Origin: an uncultured Atopobium sp.
Lineage (GTDB): Bacteria > Actinomycetota > Coriobacteriia > Coriobacteriales > Atopobiaceae
Length of the DNA: 64,000 nucleotides
NCBI GenBank assembly: GCA_946997485.1
Contig: CAMPVF010000003.1
Location: 1 to 64,000, forward strand
Reading direction: 5' to 3'
Shown here: piece after piece, positions 7,593 through 15,646 of the stretch
Numbering within the stretch: the first letter of the stretch is position 1
How the letters are laid out: the number at the start of each line of letters is the position of its first letter
The notes under the pieces: generated by a model
The model's input: only the letters and a program-made list of their open reading frames with translations
Told to the model about the DNA's origin: nothing
Databases searched by the model: none
Program-made: the position numbers and the translations under genes

Positions 7593-9179
7593 TTACGCAC
7601 AAAAGTCTTCCAAGTTAATAATGTAATCGGCAGTTGCATTTAAAAATTCAACATCATGCGAAACAATAACGATAAGATGCTTGTGCGCCCGCGCCGCAGC
7701 CAGCACGCGTGATATGCGCATCATGTGCTCAAAATCCATGCCGCTTGTAGGCTCATCCATAAACACCACATCCCTTTGCTGCAAAAGCGCAACCGCAATT
7801 GCCAGCCGCTGCCTTTGTCCGCCTGAAAGCGAAAACGGATGCTTTGTAATATATTGAAGCAAATTAAGGTCGTTTAACAGGGCATATGCCTGGCTATGCG
7901 GGTCAGTTAGCTGACATGGTTTAACATTGGTGCCAAAACAAAGTTCCTCGGCAGCGCTCTCCATGAAAAATTGATAACTTACATCTTGCATAACCCAACT
8001 TGTGTAGCGCGAAAGTGCTCGGCGACTAAGGCGTTTACCTGCGTTTTTACCGCGCGTAACCGTAGCACCTTTTTGTAGACCCATAAGCGCGCGCAGGAGC
8101 GTGGATTTTCCAACGCCATTTTTGCCAACTATGCCATAAATGCAATGGTCATACAGCGGGTACTTTTGAATGCACAGCTTATGCATTGCAGAAAAAGCAA
8201 GCTCAAGATGAGTTATGGTGAGATATTCGATACGCTGCAGCTTAAGCTCCGCACCTGTCTCGCACACCGCACCTATCTTGCGCACAGCACCCGTCGCACA
8301 CTCCGCACCCGTCTTGCGAGCAGCACCCGCAGCGCACTCAGCACCTTCCGCGAGCGGCTGCGCAAACCGGGCAGCGAGCTGCGGTTTTGTAATGCATCGC
8401 AAGCCCATACGCTGCCTTTCATCTTCGTCCAACGCACAAAACGCCCGTGCCGACATATCCATGCACACATGACCATGCTCAAGCACAATTACTCTATCTG
8501 CAATGTCCATGGCGTAGTACAGGCGATGCTCCGCAATAATGAGACTTACGTGTTGCGATTTGAGGATGGCTAAGAGCTTTGCCATGGCATCTATCAGCTC
8601 TGCGTCTAAGTTCGACGACGGCTCATCAAGCACAATAACAGGCGCGCAGGTGATGTAGGCCGCGGCTATTGCAAGCAGCTGCTTTTCGCCGCCCGAAAGC
8701 GCAAAAATGTCACGATTTAGAAGGTGTGCAATAGGTATGCGCTCCGACAGCGCGTCGATGCGACGCTGCATTTCCCTAGGGTCTACGCCCATGTTTTCGA
8801 GCGCAAACACAAGCTCCATTGTTGTATTCACATTAAAAAACGACGTTTTCGGATTTTGAAACACGCTTGCTACTAGCTGCGATATTTCATATATATGAAG
8901 AGAGGTAAGCTCGGCTCCATTGCAGCGTATCTGCCCTGTTATACGGGCGTTATAATAGCGCGTGGCAAGTCCATTTATGGCATGAAGCACGCTCGATTTG
9001 CCCGAGCCGCTTTTGCCGCATAGCACAACGCATTCGCCCTGCTGCACGTTAAACGAAATATTGCAAAGGGTAGGCTTTTGAGCTGCAACGCTGTCCATCT
9101 GCGCAGTCATGTGCGCGCCAGCCTTGCTGCATGGGATTTCATCGGGGTAGTACAAAGACAAATTTGTTATCGAGAGCAC
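7593..9179 (-). CDS. ECF transporter ATPase with two fused ABC domains
   Basis: A 528-residue protein carrying both ATPase domains of an energy-coupling-factor transporter. Domain 1 has Walker A G-K-S-G-S-G-K-S-S (55-63), signature L-S-G-G-E-K-Q (161-167) and Walker B V-I-V-L-D-E-P; domain 2 has G-K-N-G-V-G-K-S-T, L-S-G-G-Q-R-Q and V-V-F-M-D-E-P-T-S. Both Walker B motifs keep the catalytic Glu. The linker has three copies of a 12-residue repeat. GTG 9179 was chosen because GGAGGT lies 5 bases before it; upstream in-frame codons are unsupported. The first 13 bases overlap the EcfT gene, and ATP hydrolysis here would power that permease. Confidence 0.9.
   Translation of the reverse strand: MLSITNLSLYYPDEIPCSKAGAHMTAQMDSVAAQKPTLCNISFNVQQGECVVLCGKSGSGKSSVLHAINGLATRYYNARITGQIRCNGAELTSLHIYEISQLVASVFQNPKTSFFNVNTTMELVFALENMGVDPREMQRRIDALSERIPIAHLLNRDIFALSGGEKQLLAIAAAYITCAPVIVLDEPSSNLDAELIDAMAKLLAILKSQHVSLIIAEHRLYYAMDIADRVIVLEHGHVCMDMSARAFCALDEDERQRMGLRCITKPQLAARFAQPLAEGAECAAGAARKTGAECATGAVRKIGAVCETGAELKLQRIEYLTITHLELAFSAMHKLCIQKYPLYDHCIYGIVGKNGVGKSTLLRALMGLQKGATVTRGKNAGKRLSRRALSRYTSWVMQDVSYQFFMESAAEELCFGTNVKPCQLTDPHSQAYALLNDLNLLQYITKHPFSLSGGQRQRLAIAVALLQQRDVVFMDEPTSGMDFEHMMRISRVLAAARAHKHLIVIVSHDVEFLNATADYIINLEDFCA
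8240..8350. repeat. Three 36-bp repeats in the ATPase linker
   Basis: The linker between the two ABC domains has three tandem copies of a 12-residue unit of the form G-A-x-C-x-x-G-A-x-x-K-x. At the DNA level the copies are close enough to suggest recent duplication, and one cysteine per unit is retained. Confidence 0.7.
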
Positions 9180-9901
9180 CACAAACCTCCACATCCGCAC
9201 GCAAGTATAATGCAGGCAAGCATGAGCGCAAGGCACACGCCATCACATGTATGAAAGTGGCATTGCCGATAATGCGTTTTTGGCGCGGGATTTGCAATAC
9301 CTTTTGTTTCTGCAGCTTTCGCCAGCTCATCGGCCAATTTACACGACACTATGAGCATTGGTACGCAAAAGCGTTCCGCATACATGATGGGGTGGCGAAG
9401 CGTTATATCGCGCATGGTAAGTGCTTGCTTTATAGCGCGGCTGTCTTCTCTATATGCAGGAAAAAATCGCAGCATAACACATAGCGGAATACTTATGGCG
9501 CTTGGTACACGTATGCTGTCGAGCGCTGCAAGCATGTTGCCAACATCGGTTGTTGAAATAAGCCACTTTGCTGCAAGCATGGGCACGTAAAATACCTTGA
9601 GCATGTAGATAAACGAATACATAACGCGTATGGGCGGCGCCATGAAACCACACGTACCAGCAGCTGTCATACACGTATCGGCATATGCAATAATGCCTGC
9701 TAGCAGTGCATACCATATAAGCGCTGATAGTGCAGCCTTGTAGTGATGCTCAAGCACAAATATGCCAGCAAAAACCACCACAAGAACCCAGGATAGGTGA
9801 GCGTGCATGCTCACAAGTGGCGTAAAGCCTAAAAGTATGGTGGCAGCCATTTTTGTGAGTGGGTGAAACGGGCTATGGTTTGTAACGTGGCATATCTGCA
9901 T
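9167..9901 (-). CDS. ECF transporter transmembrane component EcfT
   Basis: A 244-residue CbiQ/EcfT-family membrane protein that couples the two ATPase domains to the substrate-binding subunit. Hydrophobic segments run through residues 15-120 and near the C-terminus. The cytoplasmic coupling helices with T-M-R-D and A-x-E-T-K-G motifs lie near residues 160-205. ATG 9901 was chosen: AAGGGT lies 6 bases upstream, whereas the upstream in-frame ATG 9949 has no site. It lies between the S-component gene and the ATPase gene. Confidence 0.88.
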   Translation of the reverse strand: MQICHVTNHSPFHPLTKMAATILLGFTPLVSMHAHLSWVLVVVFAGIFVLEHHYKAALSALIWYALLAGIIAYADTCMTAAGTCGFMAPPIRVMYSFIYMLKVFYVPMLAAKWLISTTDVGNMLAALDSIRVPSAISIPLCVMLRFFPAYREDSRAIKQALTMRDITLRHPIMYAERFCVPMLIVSCKLADELAKAAETKGIANPAPKTHYRQCHFHTCDGVCLALMLACIILACGCGGLWCSR

Positions 9902-10079
9902 GCTTGTACCCTTGGTGGTTGCAGTGGTTTGTGTGTTTGTGTGTTGCATGCGGCGTATATGGTAAGACGCCGGTCATACATTGGTTATGCATCGGTCATA
10001 CATGGTGGTAGCAGCCGTACGGTTAAGCGGTTATACGTACCGGTGGTTATACCTACCAGCGGCCGTACTATGCGCGTTC
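9902..10079. other. Intergenic spacer with short imperfect repeats
   Basis: This 178-bp gap between EcfT and the S component has no gene. CGGTCATACA occurs twice (around 9970 and 9993), and variants of GGTTATAC and CGTAC recur. No T-rich terminator is seen, so read-through from the S-component gene is likely. Confidence 0.5.
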
Positions 10080-10694
10080 TTATGCGATGCCGGCTTTCTC
10101 AAAATGCTTTTTAAGCATAGCGTGGCCGAGCAGAGCTCCGAGCGCGCCTGCAATAAGAGCTACAACCATAATGAGTGCAATATGCGGCACGGTAAATACG
10201 TGCGAAAACAGGTCGGTACCCATCTTTTTAATCATGGACGTTTGCATTTTTTCGCTAAAAAATACAGCTACTAAAGGCAGGGTTGTCCAAATGTTAAACA
10301 CCGAACACGCAGCAAGCATTGCGCGAAACGACGCGTAGTGACCCGCACGCAAGATGGCCTCGGCGGCGGCTACAAACACTATGCCTACCAGCGGCACAAT
10401 AAAGGTGTGACCGGTAAATGCCAGCAAAAACGATGGAATAATGCCAAAGATAAAAAAGCCCCAGGGTTTTTGGATTTTTGTCATAAGGAGAATAACCAAC
10501 GGACCTGTGATAACACCGCAGCTAAGAGGAGCAAGCGCAAAGCATGCGAGCGAGACTGCTACGCTGTTTGCCGCCATCGCGCAAAAAACCGCCGTCATGC
10601 TTGCGATACCGATGATGATGTAATAGATAACAAGAAAAATTCCAATGAGTGTGAGGTCTTTTATCTTGAGTGTGCTGGTTGGTGTGTGGTTCAT
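10080..10694 (-). CDS. MptD-family ECF transporter S component
   Basis: A 204-residue integral membrane protein with about six hydrophobic segments. It resembles the MptD/Trep_Strep family of substrate-specific ECF subunits, starting with a short polar segment and the pattern L-K-I-K-D-L-T-L-I-G-I-F. The substrate of this family is not known to me with certainty and no riboswitch is visible to point to one. ATG 10694 (GCAGGTAG upstream) is preferred over the longer in-frame start at 10859. It is the first gene of a three-gene operon on the minus strand: S, T, fused ATPase. Confidence 0.8.
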   Translation of the reverse strand: MNHTPTSTLKIKDLTLIGIFLVIYYIIIGIASMTAVFCAMAANSVAVSLACFALAPLSCGVITGPLVILLMTKIQKPWGFFIFGIIPSFLLAFTGHTFIVPLVGIVFVAAAEAILRAGHYASFRAMLAACSVFNIWTTLPLVAVFFSEKMQTSMIKKMGTDLFSHVFTVPHIALIMVVALIAGALGALLGHAMLKKHFEKAGIA

Positions 10695-10795
10695 TTTGCT
10701 ACCTGCTTTCTTGCGCTGCAAATGTGTATATAGTACTAAACCACAAACGCCTCCGATAATGCTAAAACACATGAGTAAACCATATGCAACTTTTG

Positions 10796-10824
10796 CCGCG
10801 CACGGGTGTGCGCGGAGCTTTTTT
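10796..10824 (+). terminator. Intrinsic terminator ahead of the ABC-F gene
   Basis: CCGCGCAC and GTGCGCGG form a perfect 8-bp stem with loop GGGT, followed by AGC and six T residues on the + strand. No + strand gene ends just before it, so it either insulates the next promoter from upstream transcription or forms part of an attenuator. Confidence 0.75.
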
Positions 10825-10849
10825 GTGGGCACGTAAAGCGTGTTATAAT
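10823..10849 (+). promoter_or_regulatory. Promoter of the ABC-F gene
   Basis: A perfect TATAAT at 10844-10849 with an extended TGT just before it; TTGTGG at 10823-10828 could be a -35 with a short 15-base spacer. It starts directly downstream of the terminator hairpin and about 60 bases before UUG 10910. Confidence 0.6.
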
Positions 10850-10909
10850 AGGCGAGCACGGGTTATACGTGCAGTTTTTGATTGGCACCTGTAGCATAAG
10901 GAGACATGG

Positions 10910-13009
10910 TTGATCGCACTTGTCGATTCAATAGAAAAATCGTTTGCGTCGCAGCTGTTGTGGACGCAGGTTACCCTGCAGCTTAATGCAAATCAGCGCT
11001 GGGCACTCGTTGGGCCTAATGGCGCTGGTAAAACAACCCTGCTGCGCGTGCTTATGAAGCTCGAATCGCCTGATTGCGGCAGTGTGTCGTATGCAAAAGA
11101 CATAACAATTGGGTATCTTGAGCAGGAAACAACACTCGCTGATAACACAACGGCGCTTCAGGAAGTTATACATTCTGCCGAAGAAATTCAGGCTTTAAAG
11201 CGCCGTTTGGCTGAGCAGGAACAGGAGCTTTCGCAGCTGCGCGTATCGGATGTGCAGCACGCCACGCAAACGCAGCACGCGCCAACCGAAACACAACAAG
11301 CCACACAAGCACATATTGACGAACTTCTCGACAGCTACGGCAAAAATCAAAGCCGCTTTGAGCAGCTTGGCGGCTATGAGCTTGAAGCGCGCGCTAAGCA
11401 AATTCTTGCTGGTTTGGGCTTTGCTGTTGATGATTTTGACAAGCCTGCCTGTGAATTTTCGGGCGGCTGGCAGATGCGTATTTCCTTAGCGAAGCTTCTT
11501 CTTAAGCATCCCGATTTACTATTGCTCGACGAGCCTACAAACCACCTCGACCTCGAAAGTGTTCGCTGGCTTGAGAGCTTTTTAAGCTCGTATACAGGCT
11601 GCGTACTCATTGTTTCGCACGACCGCGCGTTTATGGATGCCTGCGTTTCGCATATTGCAGCAATCGAAAACAAGCGGCTCATGACGTACACTGGCAATTA
11701 TTCGAGCTATTTGCATCAGCGCGAAGACAATCTTGCTCAGCTTACTGCCAAACGCGCGCGGCAGCTCAGCGATATTAATCACCTTCAAACTTTTATTGAA
11801 CGATTTCGTTATAAACCAACCAAGGCAAAGCAGGTACAAGAGCGCATTCGACGCCTTGAACACATACAGCAAGAACTGGTGGTGCTGCCGCAAGCCTCAA
11901 AAAAGGTGCATTTCCGCTTTCCTGCGCCGCCGCGTACGGGCGATATGGTGGTTGATGTGCACCAGCTCTCCAAACGTTTTGGCGATCATGTGGTGTGGAG
12001 CGACGCTAATTTTACGCTGTATCGGGGCGATAAAGTGGCGCTGGTTGGGCCTAATGGTGCAGGTAAAACAACACTTATGAAACTGCTGTGTGGCTTTGAG
12101 CAGCCAACTAACGGTACTATTGAGCAGGGCAAGCATGTTGAAGTTGCATATTATGCTCAGCATCAGCTTGAGGCGCTTAATGCGGCGCACACGGCTTTGC
12201 AAGAAATGATAGACGCTAATCCTGCGTGGACAACAACGCAGCATAGACAGCTGTTAGGTGCGTTTTTGTTCCACGGCGACGATGTGGATAAACATGTATC
12301 GGTGCTTTCGGGTGGCGAACGCGCGCGCCTGGCGCTTGCGTGCATGCTTGTGCATCCGGCACCGCTGCTGTGTTTGGACGAGCCTACCAACCACCTTGAT
12401 ATCGATTCGGTTGATGTGCTTGAGCACGCGCTTACTACGTTTGAGGGCACGCTCGTGGTGGTAAGCCACGATGAGCACTTGGTGCGCAATGTTGCAACCA
12501 AAATTATTGAAGTGTCCGACGGGCATGTGCGCTTGTTTGATGGCGACTATGAGTATTATCTCTATAAAAAAGAGGATCTTAAGGCACGCGATGCTGCCGA
12601 AGAAAAAGCGGATATGGCGCGCACGCACGGTGCCGCGGCAGGGGCAGCGCCTGGTTGCGGTGCGCATCCTCGCGCCGTTGTGGATGGAAATTCTGCCAAT
12701 GCTGAGGGAAAAACGCCGGGTAGGAATGTTAAAACAAAGGAACAACGACGTCTTGAGGCGCAGGCGCGCAATGCTGCCAACAAAAAGCACGCGCAAGAAA
12801 AAAAGCGGCTTCGCGAAATTGACGCGGCGCTTGCAGCTGGATCTGCGCGTAAAGCGGAGCTTGAAGAAAAGCTGGCGGATAGCGATTTGTATAATGATAA
12901 AGCCGCGTTTGGCGATGTAATGAGCGAATATAACGCGCTTGTAGAAAAGGTTTCGGCGCTCGAAGAAGAGTGGCTTGAGTTAAGCGATGTAGTGGATGTA
13001 AACAAATGA
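10910..13009 (+). CDS. ABC-F family ATPase (ribosome-associated)
   Basis: A 699-residue soluble protein with two ABC domains and no membrane segments. Walker A is G-P-N-G-A-G-K-T-T in both; signatures are F-S-G-G-W-Q-M-R and L-S-G-G-E-R-A-R; both Walker B motifs end D-E-P-T-N-H-L-D. These features place it in ABC-F, whose members act on the ribosome (translation factors or antibiotic protection); which type cannot be decided here. An extra Gln/Thr/Ala-rich insert (around residues 115-135) lies between them and the C-terminus is a coiled coil. The start is UUG with AAGGAG 6 bases upstream. A strong terminator and its own promoter precede it. It ends in an ATGA overlap with the next gene. Confidence 0.9.
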   Translation: MIALVDSIEKSFASQLLWTQVTLQLNANQRWALVGPNGAGKTTLLRVLMKLESPDCGSVSYAKDITIGYLEQETTLADNTTALQEVIHSAEEIQALKRRLAEQEQELSQLRVSDVQHATQTQHAPTETQQATQAHIDELLDSYGKNQSRFEQLGGYELEARAKQILAGLGFAVDDFDKPACEFSGGWQMRISLAKLLLKHPDLLLLDEPTNHLDLESVRWLESFLSSYTGCVLIVSHDRAFMDACVSHIAAIENKRLMTYTGNYSSYLHQREDNLAQLTAKRARQLSDINHLQTFIERFRYKPTKAKQVQERIRRLEHIQQELVVLPQASKKVHFRFPAPPRTGDMVVDVHQLSKRFGDHVVWSDANFTLYRGDKVALVGPNGAGKTTLMKLLCGFEQPTNGTIEQGKHVEVAYYAQHQLEALNAAHTALQEMIDANPAWTTTQHRQLLGAFLFHGDDVDKHVSVLSGGERARLALACMLVHPAPLLCLDEPTNHLDIDSVDVLEHALTTFEGTLVVVSHDEHLVRNVATKIIEVSDGHVRLFDGDYEYYLYKKEDLKARDAAEEKADMARTHGAAAGAAPGCGAHPRAVVDGNSANAEGKTPGRNVKTKEQRRLEAQARNAANKKHAQEKKRLREIDAALAAGSARKAELEEKLADSDLYNDKAAFGDVMSEYNALVEKVSALEEEWLELSDVVDVNK

Positions 13010-13956
13010 CCTATATTCCAAAAAGTTATGGTGCACAAGATGTAGAACCTACAGCCCCGCGACATAGCGAAGCTGCTCGTGCTGCGTATGCTGATGCACC
13101 TGCACTTCGTGCAGATGGGGCATGCGGCGTGACTGATATGCCTGCTATGCCTGGCGTGTCTACTGCGCCTGACGTGCAAAAAACGATGGTGTATCCGCGT
13201 GCGCGCGCATATCAGCAGGCACCTGCTTTCCCGCAAGACGCCTACCAGCAAGACGCGTACGCGCAGCAAGCCTACCAGCAAGACGCGTACCAGTCGGAAT
13301 ACAACTTGCCGCAAAACGCTGCTTTTCCGCAAAACGCGTACCAGCAAGATGTCTACCAGCAAAACACCTACCAGCCGGAAGCTGTCTTTCAGCAGGAACC
13401 CAGCTACGAGCAACCTGAGATGTACCCACAAGAGCCGCGTACGCAAGCGCGGGTGTATCAACCACAGGCAGCGCCACGCTATGATGTGCCGCAAACGTCG
13501 CGCTATGCAAGCCCGCAACCTGCTGCAAGTCCGCAGCGGCTGCAGCGCGCGGCCGTTCCAAGTCCGCAACGACCGCAGCACACACCTGCATTAGCGCATG
13601 GCGCGCTCAATACCGTGCCTTCCGTATCGCCATCCGAGCTTCTTTCTGCTTTGCCATTTCCGCTGCGTCATACGCTCGCGTTTTGTTGCATTGCGCTTGC
13701 GTGGTGTTTGCGCATGTTTTCGTGGGCACAGGTGGCTGTGTGCGTGGTGTCTATGATTGGATTTGGTCCCTTGCGCGCGCTTGTGATGTATGCAAATCTT
13801 GCAGTTCAAAGCTTGGTTCCGCAATTTTTGCTGGGGTATGCCGTTATTCCCACTGTGTTTGGCGGCGTGCTTCGCGGCGATTTGGTATTTGTTGCCGTGC
13901 TGTGCGCTTGTTTCGATTTTCTTTTGCAGAAGCTAGCGTATCGCCTTCGTCAATAG
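13006..13956 (+). CDS. Tyr/Gln-repeat membrane protein, function unknown
   Basis: A 316-residue protein I cannot assign. Residues about 60-200 are low complexity, rich in Tyr, Gln, Pro and Ala, with repeated Y-Q-Q-D-A-Y-like units. The last 110 residues hold about three hydrophobic segments, so the repeat region would be a cytoplasmic or extracellular arm on a membrane anchor. It has no N-terminal signal peptide, which favours the arm being cytoplasmic. It overlaps the ABC-F gene by ATGA and is therefore translationally coupled to it. Such Y/Q/P-rich arms occur in actinobacterial membrane proteins, but no function should be inferred. Confidence 0.6.
   Translation: MTYIPKSYGAQDVEPTAPRHSEAARAAYADAPALRADGACGVTDMPAMPGVSTAPDVQKTMVYPRARAYQQAPAFPQDAYQQDAYAQQAYQQDAYQSEYNLPQNAAFPQNAYQQDVYQQNTYQPEAVFQQEPSYEQPEMYPQEPRTQARVYQPQAAPRYDVPQTSRYASPQPAASPQRLQRAAVPSPQRPQHTPALAHGALNTVPSVSPSELLSALPFPLRHTLAFCCIALAWCLRMFSWAQVAVCVVSMIGFGPLRALVMYANLAVQSLVPQFLLGYAVIPTVFGGVLRGDLVFVAVLCACFDFLLQKLAYRLRQ
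13230..13390. repeat. Degenerate repeats coding for Y-Q-Q-D units
   Basis: Units resembling TACCAGCAAGACGC recur about seven times within the Tyr/Gln-rich gene, at intervals that are multiples of 3, so the reading frame is kept. Slippage or recombination here would change the number of units without breaking the gene. Confidence 0.7.
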
Positions 13957-13969
13957 TCCGCGTGAGCGT

Positions 13970-14021
13970 GCGTACCTTTACATAGGGTTGCGTACCTTTA
14001 CGTAGCTTTACGTACGTTTAC
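13970..14021. repeat. Short tandem repeats between the Y/Q gene and the M50 protease
   Basis: GCGTACCTTTAC occurs at 13970-13981 and 13990-14001, then CGTAGCTTTA and CGTACGTTTA continue in 10-bp steps. The copies probably arose by slippage; no protein-binding role is evident. Confidence 0.7.
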
Positions 14022-14053
14022 ATTACACACCGTTTTACGAATAGGATGGTATC

Positions 14054-14752
14054 GTGCCAAGATTTACCCTTGATAGTCTTATAAGTGCAGCTATAAGCAT
14101 TGCAATCATCGTGTTTGCATCTATCATTCACGAAATTGCACACGGCGTTTGCGCGCTTTGGCGCGGTGACACAACCGCGCGCGATGCAGGTCGCCTTACG
14201 CTCAATCCCAAAACGCATATCCACCCATTTGGATCTATTATTCTGCCGCTTCTTATGGCGTTTAGTGGAGGTCCGGTGTTTGGTTTTGCAAATCCCGTTC
14301 CCTATAATCCGCGTCGCCTTAAAAATCCGCACGTAGATGCCTTTCTTGTTGCAATTGCAGGGCCTTTAGCCAATCTGCTTCAAGCGCTTGTGGGCACCCT
14401 TCTTTTAGGCGCTGTTTTGTGGTGTGCGCGCACAAACGTGCAGCTTGCATCTGAGTATATTGGCATTATCCTGCCTGCACAAAACATTCTTCAGCGCTAC
14501 ATTGTGTGCAATTGCGCACTGTTTGCTTTTAACATTGTGCCCTTGCCGCCGCTCGATGGCGCCAGCATTATTTCGCTTGTGTTGCCGCCCCGTCCGCGTG
14601 CACGGTTTGAAGAGCTCAACGCCTATGCACTGCCAATTTTGATGATTGTGCTTTATGTATTGCCCTCGCTTATTGGCGTTGATGTGATTTCAATCTACGT
14701 GCGCAGCGTGGTATCATTTTTGTACACAACGCTCATCTCGTTTATTTTGTAG
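14054..14752 (+). CDS. M50-family membrane metalloprotease (site-2-protease-like)
   Basis: A 232-residue integral membrane protein. Zinc-binding H-E-I-A-H is at residues 26-30 in the first helix, and the third ligand is probably Asp168 in P-L-P-P-L-D-G. The G-G-P-V-x-G-x-A-N-P-V motif near residue 80 is typical of the short M50 group found next to scpAB in many Gram-positives. Its substrate is unknown. Start GTG 14054 has TAGGATGG upstream. It precedes scpA by 96 bp with no clear terminator. Confidence 0.88.
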   Translation: MPRFTLDSLISAAISIAIIVFASIIHEIAHGVCALWRGDTTARDAGRLTLNPKTHIHPFGSIILPLLMAFSGGPVFGFANPVPYNPRRLKNPHVDAFLVAIAGPLANLLQALVGTLLLGAVLWCARTNVQLASEYIGIILPAQNILQRYIVCNCALFAFNIVPLPPLDGASIISLVLPPRPRARFEELNAYALPILMIVLYVLPSLIGVDVISIYVRSVVSFLYTTLISFIL

Positions 14753-14848
14753 GCTGAATATACACGCTGCACCAAAAGTTGCACCTCGGTCTTACCCATA
14801 GGGTACCTGCCAGGCTGCACGGGTGTTTGCACCCAAAGAAGTGAGGCT

Positions 14849-15643
14849 ATGTCGTATCGAGTTCAAACACAGCAGTTTTCCGGCCCTTTCGATTTGCTGC
14901 TTTCACTGGTATATAAACAAAAGGTGTATATTGCTTCTCTCGACATTGCCGATATAGCTGCTCAGTACATACGCGAAATTCAAAAACTTACTACCATCGA
15001 CCTAGATGTTGCGAGCGATTTTGTGCTGGTTGCCGCAACACTGCTGCAAATTAAGGCAAAACAGCTGGTAGCTGATAGTGAAACTGTGCCTGCAGACGAT
15101 GAAGACAACCAAGACGAGTATATAACAGCACAGCAAGCACAAGAGCTTCTTGTTGCGCGACTTATTACCTACAAGCAATTTTTGGAGGCGTCGTCGTGGC
15201 TTCAAGCTGCGCATGAAAAGAGCTTGCGCAGGCATCCTAACTGCGGTCATGTACGTATTGCCAACTTTAATACCAGCGCATCGTATCTTGAGGGCACTAC
15301 TTTGCGCACGCTTGCGGTGTGTTGTGCGGACTTGTTGAGCCGCCGTGAAGACGAGCTTATTCAATCGCACCACATTGCCGCAAAACGCAGGCCGATTGCG
15401 CTTACCTGCGCGCGCATTGATGCCATAACGCGCGAGAAGCTTCATATTTCGTTTTCGCAGCTTCTAGGCAGTGCATACACGAAGCAAGACGTGGTTGAGC
15501 ACTTTTTGGCTATGCTTGAGCTTATTGCAGGCGGGTATCTTGATGCTGCGCAGTCTGTGACGTTTGGTGATATTGAACTTACGCGCACCGCTGCTACGCG
15601 CAGTGTATGCTATAAGCCGCTATCGAATGAAGGAGAACATTAA
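14849..15643 (+). CDS. scpA: Segregation and condensation protein A
   Basis: A 264-residue kleisin that bridges SMC ATPase heads and works with ScpB in chromosome compaction and segregation. The N-terminus matches the family (F-x-G-P-F-D-L-L-L-S-L-V, then I-x-I-A-D-I-A-x-Q-Y), and the middle region is acidic as expected. Start ATG 14849 has AAGTGAGG upstream. A small hairpin GGGTG-TTTG-CACCC lies just before that site at 14821-14834 and could affect translation. Only 3 bases separate it from scpB. Confidence 0.92.
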   Translation: MSYRVQTQQFSGPFDLLLSLVYKQKVYIASLDIADIAAQYIREIQKLTTIDLDVASDFVLVAATLLQIKAKQLVADSETVPADDEDNQDEYITAQQAQELLVARLITYKQFLEASSWLQAAHEKSLRRHPNCGHVRIANFNTSASYLEGTTLRTLAVCCADLLSRREDELIQSHHIAAKRRPIALTCARIDAITREKLHISFSQLLGSAYTKQDVVEHFLAMLELIAGGYLDAAQSVTFGDIELTRTAATRSVCYKPLSNEGEH

Positions 15644-15646
15644 GCA

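Noticed and set aside
10695..10909. Riboswitch in the region upstream of the ECF S component
   Set aside because: No conserved core of thiamine, cobalamin, folate or preQ1 riboswitches was recognised, and the only strong hairpin is oriented toward the ABC-F gene.
13230..13390. CRISPR-like array
   Set aside because: The repeats are short, degenerate, in frame and inside a coding gene, with no regular spacers and no cas genes.
12562..13581. Long minus-strand open frame (339 residues) opposite the ABC-F and Y/Q genes
   Set aside because: It is Arg/Leu/Ser-rich, spans two real genes on the other strand and has no ribosome binding site; it reflects the codon bias of the true genes.
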